A stretch of DNA of 64,000 bases from the NCBI RefSeq assembly GCF_000237925.1, contig NC_031502.1:50190704-50254703 (forward strand), read 5' to 3'. Position numbers and translations under genes: made by a program. The notes under the pieces are model-generated. The model made no database searches. It saw only the letters and a list, made by a program, of their open reading frames with translations, and was not told the DNA's origin. This DNA comes from Schistosoma mansoni (lineage: Eukaryota; Platyhelminthes; Trematoda; Strigeidida; Schistosomatidae). How positions within the stretch are numbered: the first letter of the stretch is position 1; every line of letters begins with the position of its first letter. Shown in pieces: positions 25,801 to 35,300 of the stretch.

Positions 25801-28547
25801 ACGATCCCCACCTGTAGATGTCACATAGTAAGGTTTCTTTACCTGTTCCCATCTGTTTGATGCGCAGTTTAAGAGTTGTTGATGATAACTCATGTTGAAG
25901 GTCAGTGTTTTTTCGAAGCTGGGCGAGTTTCAGAAGGTCGATTCCTTGGAATATGTTCAGGGAAGTTATACGAGACAAGACGTCTGCAACTACATTGTTT
26001 GCTCCAGAAATTTATTGTATATCTGAAGTAAACTGCGAAATGTAGTCCAGTTGTCGAGACTCTCGCGGTGAGTACTTGTCTGAAGATGAGCATAAACAGA
26101 AAGTAGGAGGTTTATGATCAGTAAAAAGGGTGAATTCTCTGCGTTCGATAGAGTGTTGAAAATGTCGTGCAGCACAATACACAGCTAGGAGTTCCCTACC
26201 GAACGTGCTGTACCTCGATTCAGTGTCTAGCAACCGTCTCGAGAAATATCCTAAAAGTTGCTAGGAGTGGTTAACCCATTGTTGTAAGACTCCTTCGATT
26301 GCTGAGTTGGATGCGTCTACTGCGATACTGATGGGTGCTCGAGTGTCCTTATATGCCAGCATGATTGCCTTTGCGATAAGTTCCTTAATTGTGGAGAATG
26401 CTTTTCGCACAGTGTCGTACAGATTAATGGATTTCGCATTTCCACGGAATTGGGCGGTTAGCGGTTTCACAAGGGATGTGCATTTCGGTATGAACCGTGT
26501 GTAGAAACTTACAAGGCCGTTAAATGTGCCCAATCGCTTAATGATGGCCGGTTCTGGGTAATCTAGAATGGCCGCCACTTTGCTTCTAAGGGGTCGGATG
26601 CCTTGAGCATCAATGGTGTGTCCTAAGAAGTCTAAAGAGTTTGTTCCGATTTGGCATTTCTGAATGTTGACAGTAATGCCATGCCTTTGGAGTCGTTCGA
26701 AAACAATGTCCAGAGGCTGGAGATATGATTCTCTGTCCGGACCTGCTGTGAGACAGTCATCGACAAACGCATGTACAAAGTTGAGACCTCGGAAGACGTC
26801 GTCTATGAACCTTTGGAAGGTTTGAACGGCATTTCTCAGGCCGAAAGGCATTCGCGAAAATTCGTAGAGTGACGATAGCAGTTTCGGAATATCGTCAGTA
26901 GCCACAGAGATTTGGTTACAGGCCTTAACCAAGTCGATTTTCGAAAAGACAGTTTTACCTTTCAAGGTAGCTGTCAAATCGTGAATGTGAGGCAACGGGT
27001 AACGATTGGGAATGGTTTCTGCATTCAAACGCCGATAATCACCAGTTGGGCAGCAATCGTTGTTGTCCCTTTTAGGAACCATGTGCAAAGGAGATGCCGA
27101 TGGGCTGTTTGACGGTCTAGTGATTCCTAACTCTAACATGTGGTCAAATTCGTTTTTGGCCAACTTCAGCTTTTCGGGAGCCAGTCGGTGTGCTTTCGAG
27201 AATATAGGTGGTCCTGTGGTCGTGATGTGTAACATTGCTGGTTACACATGGCAATTTCGGTTGGCATATCTCAGAGTACTTATCGAGTAATGGTTGATAT
27301 AATGGGCCTATGGTGTGCCTAATTTTAACTGGGGATAATCTGTAACCGTTAAAAGAAGTTACGCAAACAGATGAATTAGTGTTTCCGTCTACCAGCCTCC
27401 GTTTGCGCGTATCGATGAGTACATTGTGGCGTTGTAAGAGTTCCATACCAATGATTGGCATAGAAACATCTGCTACAACGAAAATCCGGTGGATGGGTTT
27501 GCGTAAGCTGACGTTAAAGTAAACGTACCTTTTTTCATATGTAGCGATTGGCTTTTCATTTGCCGCCTGTAAGCTTAAAACAGATTCGTGAAGCCTTTCG
27601 TTAGAATAAGCAGGAAGAATGCTAACTTCTGAGCCCGTATCGACGAGGTAGCAAACTTTCGTGGTCATATTTGTGACGTATAAAAGCGGTTATGTTAGCC
27701 GGATATGGTTGCCGTTAACGCGTACCGGTTGGGAAGTTTCCCGGGTTGTTTTTCGTGTCGGTGGATTTGGAGATCGGACAATTGCAGGGTTTTTCGCAAT
27801 TTCTAGAAGACCTCTCATACTGGTTATGATACCAGCACCAGTCAGGGTTAAATGTCTCTCGTAGTCTGGAGACAGATCGCCTACATGAAATGCTTCCTCG
27901 CTGTGGTGGTGTAAGAGTCTTAGTCTTAAAGAGCTTGGGAGTCTGATCTGTTATGACGAGTTTAAAGTGTAGGAATGAACGAGGAAAATAATTATCCGAA
28001 AATACGAAAAATATATAACAATATATAAAAAAACAATGCAAAGCAACGATTTATGAAGTTCTAAAAGGAACGGACTCACAGTTTACTGTCTAGTGTACCA
28101 GATCACAGGTATTGTAGTTTGACAACACTTTACCAGTAACACCTATAATTGAATCGTGCCCATCCAGTGAAATCAAAAGTCAGAAGCGAGGAATTTGGAA
28201 GATATATTTGATGGGTTATCAATATATCGAGGAGGGATTGATCTAATCTGGTTAGTGATCACAGGAGATGTTGCACACGCCGTTCTAAAACGTGATCTGG
28301 TACGGATGCATGACCGAGCGCCTTCAGCTAAATGAGTCCACTAAAACAAATGTGGTCAGCATTCAACTTCGAACACTTACAGAGCTATTGATTTTGAGGA
28401 TTTATTCACCACTACACCACCGTTGAGAGGAATAACACAGGCCATCAAGCCTCCTGTCCTTTCCAAACTGAAACTGAATTGAACGTCTGGATTTTCGAAC
28501 GAAGTTGTGAACCATTTGAATACTATTAAAACAAGTAACATCATCAT
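4752..28547 (-). CDS. LAMP-family lysosome-associated membrane glycoprotein (multi-exon)
   Basis: Type I glycoprotein of the lysosome-associated membrane protein family, expected in the late endosome or lysosome membrane. Exons on the minus strand are 28547-28418 (tentative), 13028-12938, 12888-12702, 7310-7100, 6710-6519 and 4897-4752. All phases match and give 318 aa. The N-terminus MMMLLVLIVFKWFTTS is a signal peptide. The luminal part has six cysteines, including a LAMP-like pair 38 residues apart (SSDC to NSTC), many N-glycosylation sites, and the LAMP-like stretch IPVGGYYECASRLH. A membrane helix (VPTIVCSTLILIGVAIVLIYL) leads to a short tail ending YETIR; YETI is a YxxPhi lysosomal sorting signal. 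One intron is only 49 bp (12889-12937). The 15.4-kb first intron and the 5.4-kb intron 7311-12701 are full of transposons. The exon 1 link is inference; the other five exons are firmer. Confidence 0.8.
6519..7310 (-). CDS. LAMP gene, two luminal-domain exons
   Basis: Exon 7310-7100 starts DNNTSSTIYLNK after a pyrimidine-rich acceptor (TTTCGTTTTATGAAG) and ends in phase 1 before GTAATT. Exon 6710-6519 starts GC AAT GAA after TTATTATACAG and ends before GTAAGTG. Joined, they read VTYTTIKGNEIDANTDRG. They contribute the STC and YEC cysteines and the conserved LAMP core around FVFGEDSERYDL. Confidence 0.85.
7465..7612 (-). repeat. Sm-alpha-type SINE with decayed hammerhead ribozyme
   Basis: On the minus strand a tRNA-like head (TAGTTAGGTGGGTAAC...GGGTTCGAGTCCTGG, box B near 7549-7559) is followed by a hammerhead remnant. 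Stem I arms CATCCAG and CTGGATCC can pair, and the stem III/cleavage part GCGCGTC^CTGG is kept. The catalytic core that should read CUGANGA reads ATGGTGA and the GAAA element is altered, so it is probably inactive. This is the classical schistosome Sm-alpha arrangement. It lies in a LAMP intron and differs in sequence from the hammerhead SINEs further right. Confidence 0.75.
8282..8758 (+). mobile_element. Solo-LTR-like fossil
   Basis: A ~477-bp block starts TGTAAC and ends GTAACA. It is richer in GC than its surroundings and has an AATAAA followed by a pyrimidine-rich stretch (TCTTCTCTCTCTCTC), as in LTR R/U5 regions. No internal retrotransposon sequence adjoins it. Flanking 5-bp duplications are not clear. 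It would be an old solo LTR within a LAMP intron; the family is not assigned. Confidence 0.4.
9605..10700 (+). mobile_element. SR2-like (RTE clade) LINE fragment, copy A
   Basis: Heavily decayed non-LTR retrotransposon. 9634-9822 retains a stretch of the AP-like endonuclease domain (MAISGRIFQHKCKDKAT). 10130-10330 matches the linker before the reverse transcriptase (IKELYDTTKKLTRKCSRPKR), and 10330-10560 the RT N-terminus (about VVGPDSVLAETLKSD). Stops and frame changes occur throughout. It lacks both the 5' end and the RT catalytic core. The 3' side abuts an oppositely oriented LINE tail near 10700. It shares the linker and RT text with the copies at 37.9 kb and 49.6 kb. Confidence 0.75.
10701..11475 (-). 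mobile_element. SR3/Perere-3-like LINE, 3' end with 3' UTR
   Basis: On the minus strand 11475-10926 encodes the C-terminal part of an RTE-type polyprotein: KLLVFDHRCLR, then LHQLRWLGHVL, then GWKKARGRQTKTWHKSMKSL, ending IHSLCSPKL and stop. 10925-10701 is its 3' UTR, ending in short GACTGACTGA-like repeats that are common at RTE ends. The element is 5'-truncated, with a few frame breaks before 11159. It meets copy A tail-to-tail. Confidence 0.72.
12186..12509 (-). mobile_element. Short 3' LINE insertion flanked by a perfect 44-bp target duplication
   Basis: The 44-base sequence beginning TAACTTGAATAAGCTTATAC occurs at 12186-12229 and again at 12466-12509 without a mismatch. Between them, on the minus strand, lies the last ~236 bases of a CR1-like LINE: AEHLRGHSKKVQKPRSNRL, then HRVVNYWNSLPEHV, a stop, and a 3' end near AACTGCAAGGATTAAA. 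This is a textbook target-primed insertion of a severely 5'-truncated copy. It is related to the copy at 22606-23551 and sits in a LAMP intron. Confidence 0.9.
12702..13028 (-). CDS. LAMP gene, two luminal exons separated by a 49-bp intron
   Basis: Exon 13028-12938 (AT GAT GAA AAA...) reads DEKGGSFYITVTNCKSSVKI and ends TCC AG before GTTTCT. Exon 12888-12702 starts A TTT CGT and reads FRYVLALSVRNTQ..., then SSDCVAIRSIINITVEDK, ending at a GTTTGT donor. The micro-intron 12889-12937 restores the frame across the junction (GISRFRYV). The string CVAIRSIINITVEDKDNNTS, made with the next exon, resembles the LAMP segment starting at the first cysteine of the membrane-proximal domain. Confidence 0.78.
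13090..15310 (-). mobile_element. CR1-like LINE, copy 1 (5'-truncated)
   Basis: Read on the minus strand: 15305-14901 is the linker between endonuclease and RT; 14825-14559 continues it; 14492-14187 is the RT N-terminus with motif A (DVIYLDFSKAFDRVNH); 14137-13253 contains SSGVPQGSILGPLLFLIYIN, the catalytic FADD (LLLFADDVKLW), the thumb and the C-terminus, ending FFKRKLDLFLRT. Both catalytic aspartate motifs survive. The frame changes at least between 14187 and 14137 and around 14540 and 14880. The endonuclease and ORF1 are absent. The 3' UTR runs to about 13090. Confidence 0.85.
15413..15621 (-). mobile_element. Possible LTR-like fossil
   Basis: On the minus strand the block begins TGTGTGAC and ends CCGTATCA. 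It has higher GC content than its surroundings and an AATAAA about two thirds along. It lies between two LINE copies with no internal retrotransposon part next to it. No target duplication is obvious, so the assignment is tentative and the family is unknown. Confidence 0.3.
15845..18095 (-). mobile_element. CR1-like LINE, copy 2, more decayed, with an ORF1 remnant
   Basis: Same family as copy 1. On the minus strand 16483-16187 matches the RT thumb (LELATLRRILGQFDGWNFHL), and 16179-15976 the C-terminus. 16958-16773 covers the SSRVSQGSVPGLFLYLIHIN motif. 17462-17271 is the pre-RT linker. 18092-17874 (VVRLTKVDADSGSRLRK..., then LPTGIHMHPDKPHDARIKRK) resembles the C-terminal part of a CR1-type ORF1 RNA-binding protein. 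The endonuclease region is missing between about 17640 and 17870. Many stops and shifts are present. A hammerhead SINE is nested at about 17083-17205. Confidence 0.75.
17083..17205 (-). repeat. Hammerhead SINE fragment nested in LINE copy 2
   Basis: On the minus strand the hammerhead reads CTGAGGA, stem II GTCC/GGAC, GAAA, stem III ACGG/CCGT, then GTC^CAGTGC. Stem I is shortened to 4 bp (ACTG/CAGT). The core elements are all present, so weak activity is conceivable. The 3' part ends TGACTCATGATTTCAACT as in other copies. Comparison with LINE copy 1 (about 14420-14460) shows it interrupts the RT-proximal part of LINE copy 2, so the SINE inserted later. Confidence 0.8.
18096..21499. other. Intronic/transposon-derived stretch without assignable genes
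   Basis: This lies inside the proposed first LAMP intron. Minus-strand fragments such as GKSAGELAMQYFPKIAQLL (near 19350) and VLIASHLLKSEGDLS (near 18960) look like pieces of an old protein-coding element, perhaps LINE ORF1. The plus-strand segment about 19950-20190 (HVSVIDAGLINFTEHTLVED) is also open. None has a family match I can defend. The rest shows nothing. Confidence 0.35.
21500..22605 (+). mobile_element. CR1-like LINE, copy 3 (decayed)
   Basis: Plus strand. 21590-21720 matches the RT region after motif A (VQHICLAINLRLIGIKLPL). 21880-22100 matches the post-FADD region (LQKWTENNGISFNIPRCDVV, then HPRHLADYTYN). 22130-22600 matches the C-terminal part only when frames are changed. Same family as copies 1 and 2 but in opposite orientation. 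Motif A itself and the FADD box are degraded. Confidence 0.72.
22606..23551 (+). mobile_element. CR1-like LINE, copy 4 (second subfamily)
   Basis: Plus strand. Near 22725-22850 the RT motifs GVPQG (now altered) and YADD (LLYADDLNIWGAI) can be read across frames. 23176-23460 is open for the C-terminus (VHRTATKLTTGIAKLL, then LLYRRTRGDLITV, then HSEKVHKPGANYLSDDRRFS). It matches the fragment at 12230-12465 better than copies 1-3. It follows copy 3 head-to-tail and ends where the gypsy fossil's direct repeat begins. Confidence 0.75.
23552..23842 (-). repeat. Gypsy fossil, terminal direct repeat (3' side)
   Basis: 291 bp, with about one mismatch to 28106-28396. It is taken as LTR sequence from its position at the ends of the gypsy coding region. 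The ends do not show a clear TG...CA, so the exact LTR limits remain uncertain. Confidence 0.75.
28106..28396 (-). repeat. Gypsy fossil, terminal direct repeat (5' side)
   Basis: The partner of 23552-23842, of the same length. Its outer end lies only about 15-25 bp from the proposed LAMP exon 1 splice donor. Confidence 0.75.
28418..28547 (-). CDS. Proposed LAMP exon 1: signal peptide
   Basis: On the minus strand three consecutive ATGs open MMMLLVLIVFKWFTTSFENP, a good signal peptide. FSFSLERTGGLMACVIPLNG follows, with a cysteine placed as at the start of a LAMP domain. Candidate donors are GTGGTG (after 28421), GTGTAG (after 28418) and GTGAAT (after 28410). The first two end in phase 1, as the next exon (13028) requires. 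Confidence is limited by the 15.4-kb intron and the ambiguous donor. Confidence 0.55.
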
Positions 28548-29362
28548 CTTCTATTCGTACATTTGAAGTGGAATTTGATTTTCAGAGCAGTACGAATCTC
28601 AAGGATTGACGTAAGTAAATAGACTGCCTGTCCTTTGAGATTCGAAACAGCGCCATGCGTTTTCGCCCTGTTGACTTTCACGACGAATGAGCAGGTTGAG
28701 TGTTGTCGTACATTAAGTTGACCTGTCCCTTTGACTGTAAATATTAGCTAATTTGGTGACTTGCCTTCGGTTCTTAATAGTCGTTATGAGTTTACCATGT
28801 GTCTGTAATTTGGAATTTTATCACGATTTGTTCAGAAGATCTCTGGGTTCAAGGACCGTGCACGGACCAGTTATGAAATAAACTCGAAGCAGTTTTTCTC
28901 AGAGCTGAATGATATCATTTTGTACAGAATCTCCTAACATCCACCTCTATATAGCGTTTCACTTGGACTTTCGGAACAATGATGTATTTAGAATTCAAAT
29001 AATCACGTGCTCTTCACATATTTTCAGAATTGATTTAAAGCTGTTCTCTTTAAAACTTACTGGTTGCGTGATTTATACCCTAACTATTTGATGATTACTC
29101 TTCACAAATAGTTACGTCCTAAGACCGTTTCGGTTTGTCAGGACTGAACACTTATTCCATCCTGCAAATTACGTAACACTTATGGAATTTAATGAACAGC
29201 ATTTTCATGCACCAAGTATATTCATTTCAGTTGGCCAGTTAAGGTTTAATTAACAATGGCTTCTGTGTTTTGTCTTCTAGATTGTTCACCTCCAAGCATA
29301 TTAGTTGAGGACGCGATACGAAATCCCTTCAAATATTGTTTTTCATGTATACTCTTGATAAA
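28548..29362. promoter_or_regulatory. Divergent intergenic region between LAMP and FOP genes
   Basis: About 0.8 kb separates the two start codons, which point away from each other, so both promoters must lie here (or in unseen 5' exons). A strong acceptor, TTTTGTCTTCTAG, ends at 29280, 82 bases before the FOP ATG. It marks either a 5'-UTR intron or a spliced-leader trans-splice site; schistosomes use both. No TATA box or other element can be named with confidence. Confidence 0.45.
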
Positions 29363-32300
29363 ATGGGAGATGAAGAAATCAATTTGAAGGAGGCTCTTAT
29401 CAGGTCCCTAAACGAAGAGGGTATTTTACCAAAGCTTGAAGTACCTGTGTAATGTCGATAACGTCTCGTTACTAGGCCCAGCTAAAGGCAGCAGTATACT
29501 TAGCTCTAGAAAAGCACAACTATGCCGAAGGAATACCGCTTTCAAATCAGTCCATTCGGTCCTTATGGTCTACAGAAGATGGTATAGTATACCCATTCCA
29601 TATCTCACTCATTTTTAGCAAGGCTTGATCATAGCATCCCTATTGGTCGATTTTATGAATATGATGAAACTTGAAAATACGTTAAATGTCCTAATGGATG
29701 AAGCGCAGATGGTTTGGTGTTGTTTACAATCTTTAGCTTGTAGAAACATCTAGAACTTCTTGACCGAGATAAGTTGATGGCCATTCTACCTACTGAACGC
29801 AATTCAAGCAACTCTCCAGTGCTACTGAACTTGATTGAAACACTTAAACACCTCCGGAACCAAAAAATAGATGAAACAGGTAAGGAAATGTACTCGTAAA
29901 CAAGCATCGTTTATTTCATGCGGTAGAGTATTGTCTTTTTTGGATTCTCTTAATGAACTAAACAGCGATAAAGTTTGTTATTCATGCGGATTCATAAGAT
30001 AGTCTTATGTATTATCATAATAGTTTATTGCGGAATATTTGTTACGGTTTCATGATGACATCCCGATGTCGTTCCTTTACGAAAAGTTCCACTGTACATC
30101 TTAATTAGTGTACTCTAATAAGGGTGTATGAAAAATGGGACATCAAAAAGTATGATGGTTAATTGGAGGCACTCGCGTAAAATTGATCATCAAAACAGTA
30201 CGACAAGACTTAGATATCTGTGTAATACCATACAGAAAACTAGGTTAATGCTGTGCAATTATCCATATAGAACTAAGGCAAATACGAGAGTAATCAGTAG
30301 AATAAAGTACCGACAGCTCCACCAAGCAAAATGATACATCATTTAGTAGCTGCGCTATTGACGCTCTAAAACAGGAACAGAATAAATGAATCGAAAATCG
30401 GACAGTTCATCCTAGTGGTCCAACAACGGCATGTCAGAAGGTAACAGGAGGTAACAACAATACTAAACTACTTGCATGGAAGTAAATCAGACCTGAATTT
30501 ATACGTTTAAGCGTATTAATCTACTGTAAAAGTTTATTAATGCAAAGAATATCTACGTTACACCATTAGATCATCCTTTTGGTGTTCGCTCTTATTGATT
30601 CTCGCCTTATTGATATGCGCTCTTTTGCGCACACCCTCGTTGGGGGATACCGAAGTGATCAACCATACCGTTTTGCAAAATAAGTCAGCGTAGAAATGAT
30701 AGCAATTTTTGTGTTTAGTAACCGCAGGTGAAATGTTATAATCAAGTAAAAGCCGGGAAACTGATACCAGTCACATGACATTTTTGTGAGTAGTCCTTGT
30801 TGTTTGCTCCTCGTAACTTATCGTTGGCAGAGCAGTATTCACTATTTTATAGGGCTACCCTTTCTAACCGCTACATTCATTTATGGTAAAAGAGCATGAC
30901 TGATGGTGCTCCTTACATGTGAAAACTATCTAACTGTCTGTACACCTTAGTATTATCGACTGTACAACACCTACTGGCACTTACCTTTATCGAAGCTACC
31001 TGTTTGTGAGGACAAATAATGGTAATATACATCTAGAATAATAATTAACCAGTAAGCGTGAAGATTAATAACCAAACTGACTGTTAATGGTGTGACTTAC
31101 TGAAGTAAAATGTAAATGAAACTATCAGTAAACGGATCAGCACTTGCCAAATGAGTTTGCTACTTTAAGCGTCACGTCATTTAGTAATATATACTAACTT
31201 GTGACTAACCTTTTACTTTTGGGTAAAAAAGTCGACTGTTATTGAAGTTTCTAGTGTTTGTTTCGTTTCTTTTATTGTCATTTTGTTCTTGCTTTCAGAT
31301 TCATCTACTTCAGCATCAAATAATTCACGTAATAAGTAAGTTCTCAGGGAATTATATTTATAGTAATTTTTGGTATTTTTTTTCCCGTTTACGTAAACTT
31401 TGTTTGTTTCTTATTTTAGATCAAGCAGAATACCTGTCTTACAGAGTCGTAAAACGAGGTAGTATCATTATTATGAACAAGTGCTTGTTTCGTTTCTACA
31501 CGAAATGCATTTCATTGTAGCATTTTTATAATCCTATCCTATTTCTGCTTAACTTAATTTTATCTTTCTTTTTTCGTCGTAAAAGTACTATTTCATGCAC
31601 GTAGAATTCTACCTGGAAGTTACAGGCATAAATATCTTTCTACTTGAATAGTTTGTGAGTATTTTTACTATAGATAAGGTTTAGAGATCATATGGGATTT
31701 TCATGTATTTTCATCTATGGTTTGTTAACAGTTTTCCGTGTGGCGCATATATATCTGGTGCCTCCTTGTACCAATATTTATGTGTTCAAATAAATAAGTA
31801 AACAGTTTTCCACAAAGTATTCTGGCTAGAATTTCTTAATTAGCCAATACGTCTTTACGTAAGACTGTCATAATGCTAGATTCTCAATGTCCTTAGAGTA
31901 TGAACTGCTAGATTTACAGAAGGCTCCGCAATATTTATTGTTATTAGTTTGTCTAATGAATGTATCCAGTAATTGTATTGACTAGATTCAATTAACTGTC
32001 AGTTTTAACTGTTTATATCAAGTTTCCACTCTCCTGCATGTACATGTTTCAATAAGCCTTTTTATATTCCTTGCTATTTTACACGTCCGTGGTTGCTTCA
32101 TCCCTTTATGGTAGCATGATTGTTTTAGTTTTTGTGCTTTGCTTATATGCTTGTATGAATTAATCAAAGCTGTTACTGTTTGGTCGTTTGTCCTAAGAAA
32201 ATAATACTTTGCTGAATTAGAAGTAATTAATCCTTTGTACTTGCTTTGTACCGTTGAGTTATATTTCCAAAGATATATCGTAACAGATAGCCATAAATAT

Positions 32301-35300
32301 GTAATATAAGTTTGGTTTGAACATGTTACGCTGTGTAGCTGCTGTGTGTAGCATAGGTTTTTCGGGAGTCTGAGTTTAATTAATCGAACACCGCCTCAAG
32401 TCCATAAGTCAGGACTTCCTCCTCGTTAAATTTGAGTTTTGTTTTCCCCAATTTTAAAAGATACATGTTCATCACCACAGCTTAAAACGAAAAAAAACAG
32501 TGTTTCGAATTTATCATAAGTTTTTCTACTACACAGTCTCTTCTCTCAGCCTTTGTTGTTTTATTCATTTTCACGTCCATTTTGAAAATTGTAAACACAA
32601 ATGTTGGGATTCACTTCCTGTCTCTTGAAATGTGTGATATCAGATTCTATTGATAAAAATTCTTCCAGACCTGTAACCTCACAAATGATGATAAAGTACT
32701 TAAGCTCAACGGTCTTACTTCAGTTCAACATATCTAAAATATTTATGTAGTATGATGTGTAATACTTTTTGGTCAGTGTGGAGATGGTCTGTCACATTCA
32801 GTGGACATCTATTGTCTATGTGAAAATCGAAAAACATCAATGTTGTGATAATTAAATTTTCTTCAAGCATCTACATTAAGTAGGGTTTTCTCAAGGTAAA
32901 ATAAGTAGGATAAATTCTGTGTGAAAGCAAATAGGATTAGCTTCTTAATTATCATACAGTGACTTTCAAGAAGCCATTTTGTAGTTCTTGGTCGAAATAG
33001 ATCATTTACCATATTCAAATGAGTTTCCTATGGTAATTGAAAATAACTAGAAAATCTCCATAGGACTTTGTTTTTGTGACTTCAAATTCGTTCTTTAATG
33101 TCAGCAAATGTGCCGTACCATTTTGATAATTTATTACTGATAGTAATCTCCGACATGGATATTTACTTTGTCACGGTTTTAGATTTTAGTTAAACCAACT
33201 AGTGTTTGAAAACTCAAAGATGGGACATCTCACTACAAAGCTGCTTCACATTCTAGCGTATTAGAGAAAATTTTCATTGCCAGTGGTAAATCGATAAAAA
33301 AGACTATTGTAAATTATGTTTGGAAGTGATATTTATAATAAAAGTAGTAAGAACCTCTCACACTGCTTGAACTGGATTCTACTGAAGTTAATTAACTGTA
33401 TAATATAACATATTTCTAGTATCTAACTAGTCAGGCATATGCCTGTGTATTAGGCTTTCACCTTCATTTATTATGTTTGCCCTTAAAATACTTTTTGACT
33501 TTTACTGGCGAGGATTGATTGAACAAGCTTCGAATAAGTCACATATTAAATAAAAGTTAAATCATCGCAACATAGTTCTGCCACATACAGAATACTCCAT
33601 TAAATTGTTTACCAAATAGATAAACTAGTCCACTATTTTAGTTATATAGGCGTGTATGAAATATTTCTAGTTTATAGCGCATGTTTTATCCTAATTGAAA
33701 TTTAAATTAACTTTGTTTTATTTGATTTTACTAGTTTTGAATCCCAGGTATCAGATAAAACACTCAACACTCCAAATCGCAACGTTAATGGTTCGTCAAA
33801 AGTTAAAGAAGCTATAAACACTTCCCAGGAAACTCCCCTTCAAGAAGTAGTCACTAATCACAGCAGCAGAACGCAAATGCGTACATCTGTAATTGGATCT
33901 ACAGATTCTCCGCGACCTTTAACACCGAATTCTCCGGCTTTGAGTAGTGTTGGTAAGGTCGAATCTCCTGGAAGGGCGAATTCAGGAGGGAGTTCACCGT
34001 CCATAGTCAGGGTGTTTGCACCAGTGAAAAAACAATCGTCTTTAAACGATGACAAATCAGATGTTGATGATGACGATGATGATATTGAGGAAGTGTTAAG
34101 GGCTGAAGAGTCAGTAAGTGATTTCATTTCAATGTCATTAGTTACATTTTACTTACTATCCTAAAATGTAAATCGTTCTCTGTCACTGGAGCTACCAATT
34201 ACTTTATTCACTTTGTCCACTATGACTATGGTGTGAAGCCATTCTGTATACTTAGGTCTTTAGAACTTTTGCTCGTAAGTCTAAAAATTAGAATTAAAGC
34301 TATATGATCGCTACTTTATTAAAGCCTTTAGGTGATATCTCTACTTGTAGCGTAATTCAAAGAATATTACTCAAACCCGTATTTCGTTACTCAGTTACGT
34401 CACATTCTAATGGTATCAATCGCATATAACTTTGTAGTACCAGAAAATGGATATCTTGGTTTGTAATAGGCAAAAACGACAGTCTTGGTGTACTACTTTA
34501 GCAACGCAATCTCTCAGACTCATTAAAACAGCACTTCAGATGAGAATAAGGGGAGTTTTATTACCATTGGCAATTAAAATAAGGAACCACAGAAGTATAT
34601 TGAAGGAAAACGGTTATATTTTTCACTTTCTACACCTGATATATTACAATGCCGTGAACTACCAAAGTGATTAAGGCAGTTAATACAAACCCAGCTAATG
34701 GAGTACTCCAGTTAGTTAAGCGATTAATACATCAAAACTAACCTTCTAGCTTTAAATACATCCACAAAAAGGGTTATTTTGTTCTAATAAGGGTGATGGT
34801 TCAGCGTCATAACTATTGTTGTACAGTGGTTGGTGGTTGTACACATACATATCACAGAACGACAAGTTAGATAAAAACTTGACACTGTTAGACATGGAGT
34901 AGTACTATATTATTTCATTTTATCACACTGACAGAAAAAGAAAAGTTTATCTAGTGTACCAAAAGATTATTACTTTTAAACATGACGACATATGCTAACA
35001 AGGTAGAAAATGATTTTCATAGTTTAAGTCACGAACTGATCTTAGTTAAATCGCTATTTAGAGCATAAGAACACCGGACGGCCGTTTCTTCCTAGTCTGG
35101 GACTCTTCAGCAGTGCGCATTCACTACCCTAGGATATTTGTCTCTCACGCGAACGCTTAACTTCTGGATCACACCCGGTATCCAACACTTAGTTTCCTCG
35201 ATGCGAAGTTGTGGATGCGCACTGTCGAGTCCCACACTAGGTCGAAATGGTCGTCCAGTGCTTCCAGACTTTAAATGGTAGTTTAACTAAGGTCAGTTTG

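Larger units (their letters stand above)
23552..28396 (-). mobile_element. Gypsy-type LTR retrotransposon fossil (CsRn1/Boudicca-like)
   Basis: A ~4.85-kb element on the minus strand bounded by a 291-bp direct repeat. In family order the parts are: a Gag nucleocapsid with the CHCC-type box of the CsRn1/Boudicca clade (about 27.8 kb), an aspartic protease (DTGS, about 27.6 kb), reverse transcriptase and RNase H (about 26.0-27.2 kb), and integrase with its C-terminal region (about 24.3-26.0 kb). It is broken in several places. The terminal repeats are almost identical, which by the usual reasoning suggests a recent insertion of an already defective lineage. No clean target-site duplication is visible. 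It lies in the proposed first intron of the LAMP gene. Confidence 0.85.

Noticed and set aside
33858-34127. 89-aa minus-strand frame over FOP exon 7
   Set aside because: It is antisense to a well-supported plus-strand exon whose Ser- and Asp-rich coding makes the opposite strand open.
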